Shown: positions 53,249-62,052, counted from the first letter of the stretch. The stretch is 64,000 bases of DNA from CAWJPY01 sp963844865 (GCA_963844865.1 CAWJPY010000012.1:1-64000), one strand, 5' to 3'. A program made the numbers and translations. The notes: generated by a model not told the origin, from the sequence alone.

Positions 53249-54067
53249 ATGGGACGGTCGAGGCGCAAGCGTCTGGGTCAACACTTCCTGGTCGACCGGT
53301 CGGTCGCACAACGGATCGTCGCGCTCCTCGACGAGCGCCCCCCGCGGATCTTGGAGATTGGACCCGGCCGTGGCGCGCTCACCGGCCTCCTGCTGGAGCG
53401 CTTCCCCATGGTGCGCGCGGTGGAGGTGGACCCCCTCCTGGCAGCCGATCTCGAGAGGCGGCTGGCGCCGCCGGGTCTCCAGGTCCGGCTCGGCGATGCC
53501 CTGCACGATCCCCTGGACGTGCTGCTGGAGGGGGCCGCGCGATGGCAGGTGGCGGCCAATCTGCCCTACTCCGTGGGGACGGCCATCGTGCGCCGTCTCA
53601 TGCCCCGCGCGGACCGTCTCACGCGGCTGGTGGTCATGCTGCAACGGGAGCTGGCTCAGCGGCTGGTGGCCCGTCCCGGCGAGCGAGGTCACGGCCTGTT
53701 GGCGCTCGAGCGCGCGGCCTGGGCCGATGCACGGATCGCCTTCGAGGTGCCTCCCTCGTCCTTCCGGCCCCGCCCCCGAGTGGTCTCGGCGGTGCTCGTG
53801 GTGGAGCCGCGGGTCACGGCCGAGCCGCTGCTCGAGGACGCCCTCCGCGTGGCCGCGAGTGCCCTCACGAAACCGCGCAAGATGCTCGCGAATGCGGTGA
53901 GGCCCCTGTATGAGCGGGGAGAGCTCGAGGCGGCGGGTCTGGACCCCGAGGCGCGCCCGGGGACGATCTCCCTGGAAGGGTGGTTGGCGCTGGTAGGGCA
54001 GCGGCGGCCGACGCCCTCCCGGGCCGAACCGGCGGCCGGTGATACCATTCGAGGTGGACATGAGTGA
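53249..54067 (+). CDS. rsmA: 16S rRNA dimethyladenosine transferase (KsgA/RsmA)
   Basis: A 272-residue SAM-dependent methyltransferase that dimethylates two adjacent adenosines near the 3' end of 16S rRNA. Motifs: KRLGQHFLVDRSVAQRIV, ILEIGPGRGALTGLLLE (SAM loop), AVEVDPLLAADLE, the catalytic NLPYSVGTAIV, VVMLQRELAQRLVARPG, and PPSSFRPRPRVVSAVL. It begins 13 bp after trpA. The C-terminal tail (PTPSRAEPAAGDTIRGGHE) extends past the usual fold and is probably disordered. Confidence 0.93.
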   Translation: MGRSRRKRLGQHFLVDRSVAQRIVALLDERPPRILEIGPGRGALTGLLLERFPMVRAVEVDPLLAADLERRLAPPGLQVRLGDALHDPLDVLLEGAARWQVAANLPYSVGTAIVRRLMPRADRLTRLVVMLQRELAQRLVARPGERGHGLLALERAAWADARIAFEVPPSSFRPRPRVVSAVLVVEPRVTAEPLLEDALRVAASALTKPRKMLANAVRPLYERGELEAAGLDPEARPGTISLEGWLALVGQRRPTPSRAEPAAGDTIRGGHE

Positions 54068-54127
54068 CGGAATGGACAGCCGATCGCACCCGTCGGAGGG
54101 GGTGCGCGCCCTTCCCCGAGGGTGGGC

Positions 54128-54916
54128 ATGAGCGTGTCCGTCGCCCTCGCCCTCGGTGTGCTGCAGGGCCTGACCGAGTTCCTGCCGGTGTCCTCCTCGG
54201 GGCACCTGGCGCTGGCACAGATGCTGATTCCGGGGTTCGCACAGCCGGGGGTGCTTTTCGACGCCGTGCTCCACTTGGGCACCGCCCTGGCAGTGGTGTG
54301 GTTTGAACGCACTGCCATCCTGGGCTGGTTGGGCAGCGCAGAGGGGCGGCGACTCCTCGGCCTCCTGGCCCTGGCCACCCTGGGCACGGCGGCGTCGGGG
54401 TTCGCCCTGCGCGGCGCGGCGGAGCACGCCTTCGTGCAACCGCTGCTCATTGGCGTCGGTCTCGTGGTCACCGGGCTGGTTGTGGCGGTGACCCGCTGGC
54501 TCGCCGGAGGCGAGGTCGACGAGAGGCGCATCGGCTGGGGGAGGGCGGCGGTCCTGGGGATTGTCCAGGGCCTGGCCGTGTTTCCCGGTGTGTCCCGGTC
54601 CGGTCTCACCATCACCGCCGGTCTGGGTCTGGGTCTGGAGCGGACCTGGGCGGCGCGTTTCAGCTTCCTGCTGAGCGTGCCGGCGATCCTCGGGGTGACC
54701 GCCTTCGAGCTCCTGAGCGAGCGCCACGAGCTCGTTCTCGCCGGGCCGGGCCTGTGGTGGGCGTGCGTGGTGGGTGGCGCAGCGGCCGCGCTGTCCGGAC
54801 TGGTCGCGCTCAGGGTCGTGATCCGAACCGTCGGCTCGCGGGTGTTTCACCGGTTCTCCTGGTACTGCCTGCCCCTGGGCGTGGTGGTGATCCTGTTCGG
54901 CGCCGGGGTGCTGTGA
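54128..54916 (+). CDS. uppP: Undecaprenyl-diphosphatase
   Basis: A 262-residue integral membrane phosphatase that recycles undecaprenyl pyrophosphate for cell-wall and glycan synthesis. The two signature regions are GVLQGLTEFLPVSSSGHLAL and LGIVQGLAVFPGVSRSGLTI, with about eight hydrophobic helices. The ATG at 54128 is preferred to a GTG two codons earlier, with GAGGGTGG just before. The stop overlaps the ftsK start (TGATG). Confidence 0.93.
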   Translation: MSVSVALALGVLQGLTEFLPVSSSGHLALAQMLIPGFAQPGVLFDAVLHLGTALAVVWFERTAILGWLGSAEGRRLLGLLALATLGTAASGFALRGAAEHAFVQPLLIGVGLVVTGLVVAVTRWLAGGEVDERRIGWGRAAVLGIVQGLAVFPGVSRSGLTITAGLGLGLERTWAARFSFLLSVPAILGVTAFELLSERHELVLAGPGLWWACVVGGAAAALSGLVALRVVIRTVGSRVFHRFSWYCLPLGVVVILFGAGVL

Positions 54917-57348
54917 TGCGTGAGCGCGCACTGCGGGAGGCGGGCGCGGTGGCCCTCCTGCTCGGTTCCATCCTGGTGGCCGTGGCGCTCCTGTCCCACT
55001 CTCCCCAGGACCCGAGCCCTTTCTTCGCGTCCACGATGCGCGCCGAACCGCACAACCTGGCCGGCTGGCTCGGGGCGACCCTGTCGGCGATGCTGTTCAG
55101 CGTCTTCGGGATCACGGCCTTCCTGCTGCCTCCCATCGCTCTGGTGCTGGGATGGCGGATGCTCCGGGAAAGGCCCCTGTCCAGCCCGGCGCTGACGGCG
55201 GTGGGATGGGTGCTCATGCTCCTCGCCCTGCCCGGCGTGGCCGCCCTGCTGGGCCGGGACATGCCCCTCCACGATGGCCACATCTCCCTGGGTGGCGTCA
55301 TCGGTCTCGCCGAGGCGGACCTGCTGGAAGGGTTCGCCGGCCCTGTGGGGCGGGCGGTGATCCTGGTCTTCTTCCTGGTCGTGGGGGGCCTGCTGGCGTC
55401 CGGCCGGTCCGCGGCGAACTTCTGCGAGGCCGTGATCACCGGTGTCGGCGAACGCTGGGATTCGCGGCGCAGCGAGCGCAGCAAGCGTCGCCGCGAGCAG
55501 CGGGAACGGCAGGACAGGCGCAAGGTCCTGGAACGCCAGCTGAAGAGGCTGGAGCGGGAGAGCGGGTACCGCGGCCCCCTCACCGTCAAGGAGGTGGAGG
55601 GTCGGGGACGCTTCCGCATCGTGCGACGGACCGAGGGCGCCGAGGCCGCGACGGTGGCGGCCGAGGCTGCGGAGGAGCCCGCTGCGACGGAGAGCCCCGG
55701 CGGCGCTGCGGGCCGGCGCCGCTCCACGCGCGGCACTGGGTCGACCACAGCCGCCGCGAAAGTGGTGCAGGAGGAGTTTGACTTCGTCGACGACCTGACC
55801 AGCTACGACGTGCCCCGGCTGAGCTTCCTGGATCAGCCGGAGGAAGCTCCCGAGCGGGACACCACGGCGCTCATCGAGCGCTCCAAGCTCATCACGGCGA
55901 AGTGTCAGGAGTTCAGGGTGCGAGGGGAGGTGGTGAACATCCGGACCGGGCCCGTGATCACCACCTACGAGTTCCGGTTGGAGGCGGGGGTGAAGATCTC
56001 TGCCGTGCAGGCCCTGGCCGAGGACCTCGCCCTGGCGCTGAAGACCGAGTCCGTGCGCATCGAGCGCATCCCGGGCCGGGCGACGGTGGGGATCGAGGTG
56101 CCCAACCCCGATCCGGAGGTGATCCGGCTCCGCCCCCTCCTGGAGTCCAACGAGTTCCAGCGCTCCCAGTCCCTGCTGACACTCTGCCTCGGGGTCGACA
56201 TCCGCGGCAAGCCCTTCTTCGCCGATCTGGCTCGCATGCCCCACCTGCTCATGGGCGGCTTCACGGGCTCCGGCAAGTCGGTCGGCATCAACGCGATGAT
56301 CATGTCCATCCTGTACAAGGCCCGGCCGGAGCAGATCCGGTTCATCCTGGTCGACCCCAAGATGGTGGAGCTCGGGGTGTACGCGGACATCCCCCACCTG
56401 CTGACGCCCATCATCTCCGATCCCAAGAAGGCGGCCAACGCCCTGGGATGGGCGGTGGCGGAGATGGACGACCGGTACCGCCTGCTGGCCGCGCTGGGGG
56501 TGCGCAACCTCAGCCAGTACAACAACCTGGTGAGCGACCCGGTCCAGCTTCGCCGTGCGACCGCGCAGCTCAGGGGGACGGACGACGAGGAGCCCCTGGA
56601 GGAGCTGGAACCCCTCCCGTACATCGTCATCGTCATCGACGAGCTGGCGGACCTCATGATGACCTCCTCCCGCGCCGTCGAGGAGTCCATCACACGCCTG
56701 TCCCAGAAGGCACGCGCCGTGGGCGTGCACCTGGTGTGCGCCACCCAGCGTCCCTCGGTGGACATCCTGACGGGCATTATCAAGGCCAACTTCCCCTGCC
56801 GCATGGCCTACAAGGTGCGCTCCAAGTTCGATTCCCGGACCATCCTGGACTCCATGGGCGCGGAGCACCTGCTCGGCCGCGGCGACATGCTCTACCTCCC
56901 GCCGGGCACGTCGTCCCTCGTGCGCCTGCACGGACCCCTGGTCACCGAGAAGGAGATCGCCTCGGTGGTGCGCTACATCAAGCGCTTCGGCAAGCCCTCG
57001 TACCAGCGCGACGTGCTCTCCCACGCGCCACTGGGCGGCAACGACCGCGGGTCCCGGCGCACCACTGCGCCGGACGATGAGGAGGAGCTGTCGGACCCCA
57101 TGTACAACCCCGCCGCAAGGCTGGTGGTGAAGACCCGCAAGGCATCAGCGTCCTACATCCAACGCCGTCTCCACCTTGGGTACACGCGTTCGGCACGTCT
57201 CTTGGATATGATGGAGAGGGAAGGGCTGGTGGGTCCGCTCGCCGGCTCCAAGGGCCGCGAGGTGCTGGTCCCGGAGAACTTCTTCGACGAGGTCGATGAG
57301 ACCCGGGCACTCAACGGTGAGGACGACCATGACGAGGTGAGGCCATGA
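54916..57348 (+). CDS. ftsK: DNA translocase FtsK
   Basis: An 810-residue DNA pump for chromosome segregation at the division septum. Four membrane helices lie within residues 1-165, followed by an Arg-rich and Ala-rich linker (about 175-290) much shorter than that of E. coli. The translocase motor shows GPVITTYEFRLEAGVKISAV, Walker A in MGGFTGSGKSVGINAM, VDPKMVELGVYADIPHLLTP, Walker B in YIVIVIDELADLMM, and CATQRPSVDILTGIIKANFP. The C-terminal gamma winged helix reads ASYIQRRLHLGYTRSARLLD. The ATG overlaps uppP; its end overlaps the next small gene. Confidence 0.95.
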   Translation: MRERALREAGAVALLLGSILVAVALLSHSPQDPSPFFASTMRAEPHNLAGWLGATLSAMLFSVFGITAFLLPPIALVLGWRMLRERPLSSPALTAVGWVLMLLALPGVAALLGRDMPLHDGHISLGGVIGLAEADLLEGFAGPVGRAVILVFFLVVGGLLASGRSAANFCEAVITGVGERWDSRRSERSKRRREQRERQDRRKVLERQLKRLERESGYRGPLTVKEVEGRGRFRIVRRTEGAEAATVAAEAAEEPAATESPGGAAGRRRSTRGTGSTTAAAKVVQEEFDFVDDLTSYDVPRLSFLDQPEEAPERDTTALIERSKLITAKCQEFRVRGEVVNIRTGPVITTYEFRLEAGVKISAVQALAEDLALALKTESVRIERIPGRATVGIEVPNPDPEVIRLRPLLESNEFQRSQSLLTLCLGVDIRGKPFFADLARMPHLLMGGFTGSGKSVGINAMIMSILYKARPEQIRFILVDPKMVELGVYADIPHLLTPIISDPKKAANALGWAVAEMDDRYRLLAALGVRNLSQYNNLVSDPVQLRRATAQLRGTDDEEPLEELEPLPYIVIVIDELADLMMTSSRAVEESITRLSQKARAVGVHLVCATQRPSVDILTGIIKANFPCRMAYKVRSKFDSRTILDSMGAEHLLGRGDMLYLPPGTSSLVRLHGPLVTEKEIASVVRYIKRFGKPSYQRDVLSHAPLGGNDRGSRRTTAPDDEEELSDPMYNPAARLVVKTRKASASYIQRRLHLGYTRSARLLDMMEREGLVGPLAGSKGREVLVPENFFDEVDETRALNGEDDHDEVRP

Positions 57349-57665
57349 GCGTTGACTTCCTCGACATGAGCCCCGACGTGATGTTCAGGCTCGGCGCCGT
57401 CGCGGCCGTGTGCATACTCCTGGTGCTCCTGATCGCCAGCTTCGCGTCACGGGCGAGGGTCTTCTGCGAGTACCTGAAGCACATGACCGGCATCGAGCTC
57501 AAGCCGTCGGCGGTGCGGGCCGTGTTCCGGGACAAGGGGAAGGGCGGCGTCCGCGACGTCCTGATCTCCATGCTCATTCAGGAGGATCTGGCCGACCCGT
57601 CTCGGATCGTGACCCCGGACTCAGAGCCGGACACCTCCATCTACGAGTCCGATCTGTTCACATAA
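57345..57665 (+). CDS. Small single-pass membrane protein
   Basis: A 106-residue protein with one N-terminal membrane helix (LGAVAAVCILLVLLIASFAS) and a soluble C-terminal part (FCEYLKHMTGIELKPSAVRA, GGVRDVLISMLIQEDLADP). The ATG overlaps the ftsK stop (ATGA), so it is co-translated with ftsK. I do not recognise the family; co-expression suggests an envelope or division-related role, which is inference only. Confidence 0.65.
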   Translation: MSVDFLDMSPDVMFRLGAVAAVCILLVLLIASFASRARVFCEYLKHMTGIELKPSAVRAVFRDKGKGGVRDVLISMLIQEDLADPSRIVTPDSEPDTSIYESDLFT

Positions 57666-57719
57666 TTCCCGCGTCCGCGTCCATCATCAGCGACGGCGGC
57701 AGGAGCCAGTGGCCGCGGT

Positions 57720-57912
57720 CAGAGACGGTGCCAGGCACCGTTCGGGAAGCGGCGCACCACCGTCTCGCAGCGGGCGACCCGGTGCCAGGCACCGGCCCGC
57801 GAGTCGGACATGCGAGAGGCATTCGCTTCGGGAGCACCAGAGCGGGTGCCAGGCACCGTCACGACCGAGCCGAGAAGGGTAGGCGTCGCATCTTCAACGG
57901 TGCCTGGCTCCC
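57720..57912. repeat. REP-like palindrome cluster upstream of mutL
   Basis: Four copies: 57726-57739, 57780-57794 and 57844-57857 (all GGTGCCAGGCACC) and an imperfect GGTGCCTGGCTCC at 57899-57911. The third is preceded by GGGAGCACCAGAGCG, the reverse complement of the tail seen beside other copies. A family B-like block (GATCGCGGACGCGGACGAGG) follows at 57964-57988. The 357-bp gap contains no gene. Confidence 0.75.
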
Positions 57913-58022
57913 ATTCTGACGCGGGGGTCGGTCGACCGTCTCTGAACGTCGCCGCTGAAAACGGATCGCGGACGCGGACGAGGACGCGGGAACCGGTCAG
58001 TGGGGCAGGCTATGATGGCGCG

Positions 58023-59801
58023 GTGGTGCGCATCCGCGTCCTCCCCGATGCCGTCGTCAACCGGATCGCCGCCGGCGAGGTGGTGGAGCGTCCCGCGTCC
58101 GTGGTCAAGGAGCTCGTGGAGAACAGCCTCGACGCAGGGGCGATGAGGGTCGACGTCGAGCTGAAGCACGGTGGGCGGAGCCTGGTCCGGGTCGCGGACG
58201 ACGGCGAGGGCATGAGCCCCGACGACGCCCTCCTGGCCCTGGAGCGTCACGCCACCTCCAAGCTGGCCACGGCCTCGGACCTGGAGCACCTCACCACCCT
58301 CGGCTTCCGGGGAGAGGCGTTGCCGTCCATCGCCGCGGTGTCCCGCTTCGTCCTGCACAGCGCGGCCGACCCGGCCGACGGGGGGCTGCGCGTGACGGTG
58401 GAGGGCGGGCGGATCCTCGGCGCCGAGGCTGCGGCCCGCCCCCGGGGCACCACGGTGGAGGTCCGTGAGCTGTTCTTCAACACGCCGGCACGGCGCAAGT
58501 TCCTGCACGCCCCCGAGACCGAGCTGCGACACGCTCAGGAGACGGTGATGGCGGCGGCACTGGCGCGTCCCGAGGTCGCGTTCACCCTCCGCCACGGCGA
58601 CCGGACCCTTTTCGAGCTGCTTGGGGTCACGGACACGGCGGAGCGCCTGACCCAGGTCGAGCGTCGTCTGGAGGGGTCGGCGACCCGCTTCGAGGCCGCC
58701 ACCGGCGAGCACCGGGTGTGGGGGCTGCTGGCCCTGGGCCGGAGCAGCCGGCGCCCGCAGCTGACCACGATCGTCAACGGCCGTCCAGTGCGGGACCGAC
58801 TCCTCGCCGGTGCCGTCCGGCGGGTGCTCCGGGAGCACGGCGCCGGTTTCGGAGGTGCGCGGGTGGTGCTGGTGGTGGAGCTCCCGCACGATCAGGTGGA
58901 CGTGAACGTCCATCCCGCCAAGGCCGAGGTGCGCTTCGCCCGCGCCGGGTCCGTGTTCGCGCTCGTGGATCGTGCGCTGCGGGCCGGCATCGCCGGGGGG
59001 CGGGGGACCGTCCCGGTGAGCCGCGTGGAGCTTCCCGAGGCGGTGGGGGAGCCTGCGGAGGCGTCGTGGGCGTCCTTAGCGCCCCGGGGAGGATCCCCCC
59101 AGGCACTCTTCCGCCACCCCGTGTACGGGGAGGACGATGCGGCCCGAGAGTGGCCGGCCGGCGCTCGGCTCCAGCAACCGCCGGCGGCTGCGGGAGCGAA
59201 GCCCGGGGTGAGGGACACCCCGTTCGGCCGCCTGATCGGCCAGTACCGCGCCTCCTTCATGATCCTGGAGGATGACTGGGGCCTGGCCATCGTCGATCAG
59301 CACGTGGCTCACGAGCGCGTGCTGTATGATCGGATTCGCCGTCGTCTCGACGGCGAGGAGGTTCCGTCCCAGCGGCTACTGGAGCCGGTGCTCCTGGAGG
59401 TCGACGAGAGTCGGGCGGCCGCCCTGGAACGGGTCCGGGAGCTGCTCGGGCGGGCAGGCCTGGAGGTCGAGGCGTTCGGGGCCGCCACGCTGCGGGTGGT
59501 CGCGCTGCCGCCGGAGGCCGACGAGGAGCAGGCGCGCAGCCTGGTGGAGGAGCTGCTCGGGCTGGCCACCGAGGTGGACGGCGTCCCGGAACGCGCCACC
59601 GAGGCCCTTGCGGACCGCGTCGCCGCTGCCCTGGCCTGCCGCGCGGCGATCAAGATCAACCATGCCCTCACGGTCGAGGAGCAGCGGGCGTTGCTCTCCG
59701 ATCTGGCGGGCTGTGACAACCCGTACCGCTGCCCGCACGGACGACCCATCGTTCTCCGGCTCAGCCAGGAGGAGATGGAGCGGCGGTTGGGGAGGCGCTG
59801 A
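58023..59801 (+). CDS. mutL: DNA mismatch repair protein MutL
   Basis: A 592-residue GHKL-ATPase coordinating mismatch repair. N-terminal ATPase motifs: IAAGEVVERPASVVKELVEN, SLDAGA, DDGEGM and TLGFRGEALPSIAAVS. Also LFFNTPARRKFL and VDVNVHPAKAEVRF. The C-terminal dimerisation domain contains DQHVAHERVLYD, a variant of the DQHA(x)2E(x)4E endonuclease motif with Val and Asp replacing Ala and the final Glu, plus ACRAAIKIN and CPHGRP, so a nicking MutL is likely. The start is GTG at 58023 (or the next GTG); TATGAT at 58011-58016 ends six bases before, and no ribosome-binding site is seen, so translation may be leaderless. Confidence 0.93.
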   Translation: MVRIRVLPDAVVNRIAAGEVVERPASVVKELVENSLDAGAMRVDVELKHGGRSLVRVADDGEGMSPDDALLALERHATSKLATASDLEHLTTLGFRGEALPSIAAVSRFVLHSAADPADGGLRVTVEGGRILGAEAAARPRGTTVEVRELFFNTPARRKFLHAPETELRHAQETVMAAALARPEVAFTLRHGDRTLFELLGVTDTAERLTQVERRLEGSATRFEAATGEHRVWGLLALGRSSRRPQLTTIVNGRPVRDRLLAGAVRRVLREHGAGFGGARVVLVVELPHDQVDVNVHPAKAEVRFARAGSVFALVDRALRAGIAGGRGTVPVSRVELPEAVGEPAEASWASLAPRGGSPQALFRHPVYGEDDAAREWPAGARLQQPPAAAGAKPGVRDTPFGRLIGQYRASFMILEDDWGLAIVDQHVAHERVLYDRIRRRLDGEEVPSQRLLEPVLLEVDESRAAALERVRELLGRAGLEVEAFGAATLRVVALPPEADEEQARSLVEELLGLATEVDGVPERATEALADRVAAALACRAAIKINHALTVEEQRALLSDLAGCDNPYRCPHGRPIVLRLSQEEMERRLGRR

Positions 59802-60712
59802 TGCGACGAGAGTACTGGCACCTCACAGAGGGCCTCATCTTCATCCACTTCGCGGTCTTCCTGCTGACCCGAGCGGACCCGGCCGGGGCCGGCTCCCTGG
59901 CGCTCATCCCCGGCCAGGTGGCGCAGCGCCCGTGGACCTTGGTCACCTACCAGTTCCTCCACCCCGAGGGGTTGCTGTGGTTCTTCCTGTCCATGCTCGT
60001 GCTGTGGATCATGGCCCGACCCCTGGAGGAGAGCTGGGGCTCGCCGCGCTTCGCCGCCTTCTGGGCGGTGGCCATCTTCGGTGCGGCGGGAGCCGCCCTC
60101 GCCATCGGCGTTCCCCTGGCGGGGGACATCTTCCTGGCGGCCTCCCTGCTGTTCACCTTCGCCACGATCTACCCCGACACCGAGTTCCTCCTCTTCTTCA
60201 TCCTGCCGGTGAAGGTCAAGTACCTGGCCGTGGTGGCCGCCGCCTTCCTGGTGTGGAGCAGCCTCGGCATGGGCCTGCTGCGGGGGGCCGTGAACCTGGT
60301 GGGCATGTCCGCGGGCTATCTGTTCTTCCTCCTCACACGGCGCCTGCCCAGCCGGCGCAAGCTGACCTTCCAGCTCAAGCAGGCGAAGGCCGACCTGGAA
60401 CGGCGGATGGACACGTCGGCCGCCGAGCAGCTCAACCGCGGCTTCGATGAGAAGGTCCGCGAGGCGGAGCGGCGGGCACGGAAGCTGGGCCGGGTGGCGG
60501 ACGAGGACCGCCCTCTGCTGGAGGAGCTGGATGCCGCCAGGGACCCCTCCATCACCGTGTGCGCTCCGGAGGACTTCGGATACACTGACGACGAGGTCTG
60601 CCGGAGCTGCCCCGGTTACGCGGAGTGCGCTGCCCGGCGCATCCGCATGGCCGCCGAGGAGGGCGCAGCGAACGGCGGCGACGAGGAGGAGGAGCGGGCC
60701 ACCGGCACCTGA
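59801..60712 (+). CDS. Rhomboid-like membrane protein lacking an obvious catalytic serine
   Basis: A 303-residue protein with about six membrane helices (residues 8-190) of rhomboid/derlin-like layout: WTLVTYQFLHPEGLLWFFLS, LVLWIMARPLEESWGSPRFA and FWAVAIFGAAGAALAIG. The GxSG motif of active rhomboid proteases is not present at the expected helix, so it may be a pseudoprotease. The cytoplasmic tail is helical and charged (LKQAKADLERRMDTSAAEQL) and ends with a small cysteine cluster, CRSCPGYAEC. It overlaps the mutL stop (TGATG). Confidence 0.65.
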   Translation: MRREYWHLTEGLIFIHFAVFLLTRADPAGAGSLALIPGQVAQRPWTLVTYQFLHPEGLLWFFLSMLVLWIMARPLEESWGSPRFAAFWAVAIFGAAGAALAIGVPLAGDIFLAASLLFTFATIYPDTEFLLFFILPVKVKYLAVVAAAFLVWSSLGMGLLRGAVNLVGMSAGYLFFLLTRRLPSRRKLTFQLKQAKADLERRMDTSAAEQLNRGFDEKVREAERRARKLGRVADEDRPLLEELDAARDPSITVCAPEDFGYTDDEVCRSCPGYAECAARRIRMAAEEGAANGGDEEEERATGT

Positions 60713-60720
60713 GCTGCTGC

Positions 60721-60790
60721 GGTCAGCGACTGCGAACGGCGTCAGGAATCAGCGACCGCGATCGGCGGCAGGGGCGGCGATCAGGGACAG
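60721..60790. repeat. Dispersed intergenic repeat, family C copy
   Basis: Shares exact blocks GCGATCGGCGGCAG (60758-60771) and CGGCGATCAGGGAC (60775-60788) with the spacer near 30.66-30.72 kb. Like that copy it lies between convergent genes. Confidence 0.5.
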
Positions 60791-60831
60791 TTGACCGCGG
60801 CCGCGACTGCGCTGCCGCTCACTGCCGCCGC

Positions 60832-62052
60832 TCAGATGAGGGGATGGCGGCCGTGGTCGTTGCCCGGCCGCGCCCACTCCGCGGTGTCCTCGTGGTGCAG
60901 GCGCTGGAGGGCGTCCGAGAGGGTGTCGCGCAGGTACCGTCCCCAGACCTTGATGGGCAGCTCGTCCACGGTCACGGTGGGGGAGATGGCCACGTGGAGG
61001 AGGTACTCGATGATGTAGGAGGCGTTCTGGGCGATCCGGCCCGCGTAGCGGGGGTGATTGCGCTGGTCGAGGATGCGCACCTCGTGAATGCTGCGGCCGA
61101 ACTCCGACTCCACGAGGTCGTCGAAGGTGGTGAGGACGAGCTCGATGCGGACGCTGCGGCTGCCGCTCTCCAGGTACTCGTAGAAGTCGGTCTCCAGGGC
61201 GCTCGGGGACAGGCCGCGGCCGGCGGCGAAGGACCAGTCGACGGCCCGCATCCCATCGGCGATGACGGCGGTGGACGGCAGCTCCAGGTCCACCAGGAGG
61301 TGGGTCCCCACATAGCTGCCGTCGTGCTGCTCGCGGTGGTTCACGGTGGTGCCGCTGCGGCCGACCAGACGTCGCTCCACCGTCTCCAGCTCCGCCGGAG
61401 TCCCCACCACCTTGACCCCGATGACGTCGTTGACCCGGACGCGGGAGGCGTCCAGGCGGACCTGGCCGGTCCGGATCCGATCGGCCACCAGGCGCTCGGC
61501 GGCCATGAACTCCTCCTCCATGATCGCGGGGGTTGACAGGAGCTGGTCGAGGCCCACTCCGGCCGCCTGAGCGCGCCGGGCGGCCAGCTCGCGGGCGGTG
61601 CTCTCGATCACTCCGGCCAGCTCCTCCGCCATCTTCCGGGAGGACTTCTCGGCGATGCGGCGCAGGCGCTTGCGCCGGATGACGGCGAACAGCTCGCCCG
61701 AGCCCTTGGTCACCAGCGTCATGTGGACGGGGGTCCGGGGGAAGAACTCCTCCGGGCGCCGCCTGTACTCCTCCACCAGCATGCGGGCGCGGGGCGTCGA
61801 CCGGCCCGCGACCGCAGCGATGGCCTGTCGCACCGCATCCTTGCTGCCCACCCGCTGCGCGAACAGGGGGCCGCTGCGCAGCGCGATGCCGAGATCGGCC
61901 ACCAGGGCCCGAACCGCCGGGGCGGTGATCATGCGCTCGAAGCAGAAGATCTCGGTGATGATGCGTCCGTCCGCGCGCTGCACGCGGTCGGAGAGCCAGC
62001 GGCTGGCCACGTCGAAGAGGCGGTCACGATGGATCAGGCCCGTCAGATACAT
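60832..62052 (-). CDS. Uncharacterised protein, possible RelA/SpoT-like nucleotidyltransferase fold
   Basis: A 406-residue soluble protein. The N-terminal half is helical and basic (RRKRLRRIAEKSSRKMAEEL). The C-terminal half contains RVRVNDVIGVKVVGTPAELE, then GSYVGTHLLVDLELPS, YEYLESGSRSVRIELVLTT and FGRSIHEVRILDQRNHPRYA. The order D(V/I)IG(V)KVV, a Gly-Tyr-like turn and a HEVRI strand is reminiscent of RelA/SpoT synthetase domains, but key catalytic residues cannot be assigned with confidence. The ATG at 62052 is favoured; upstream frame is low complexity. It stands alone, convergent with the rhomboid-like gene. Confidence 0.5.
   Translation of the reverse strand: MYLTGLIHRDRLFDVASRWLSDRVQRADGRIITEIFCFERMITAPAVRALVADLGIALRSGPLFAQRVGSKDAVRQAIAAVAGRSTPRARMLVEEYRRRPEEFFPRTPVHMTLVTKGSGELFAVIRRKRLRRIAEKSSRKMAEELAGVIESTARELAARRAQAAGVGLDQLLSTPAIMEEEFMAAERLVADRIRTGQVRLDASRVRVNDVIGVKVVGTPAELETVERRLVGRSGTTVNHREQHDGSYVGTHLLVDLELPSTAVIADGMRAVDWSFAAGRGLSPSALETDFYEYLESGSRSVRIELVLTTFDDLVESEFGRSIHEVRILDQRNHPRYAGRIAQNASYIIEYLLHVAISPTVTVDELPIKVWGRYLRDTLSDALQRLHHEDTAEWARPGNDHGRHPLI

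Noticed and set aside
57720..57912. CRISPR array
   Set aside because: Repeats are palindromic, of varied spacing and orientation, and no cas genes are present.
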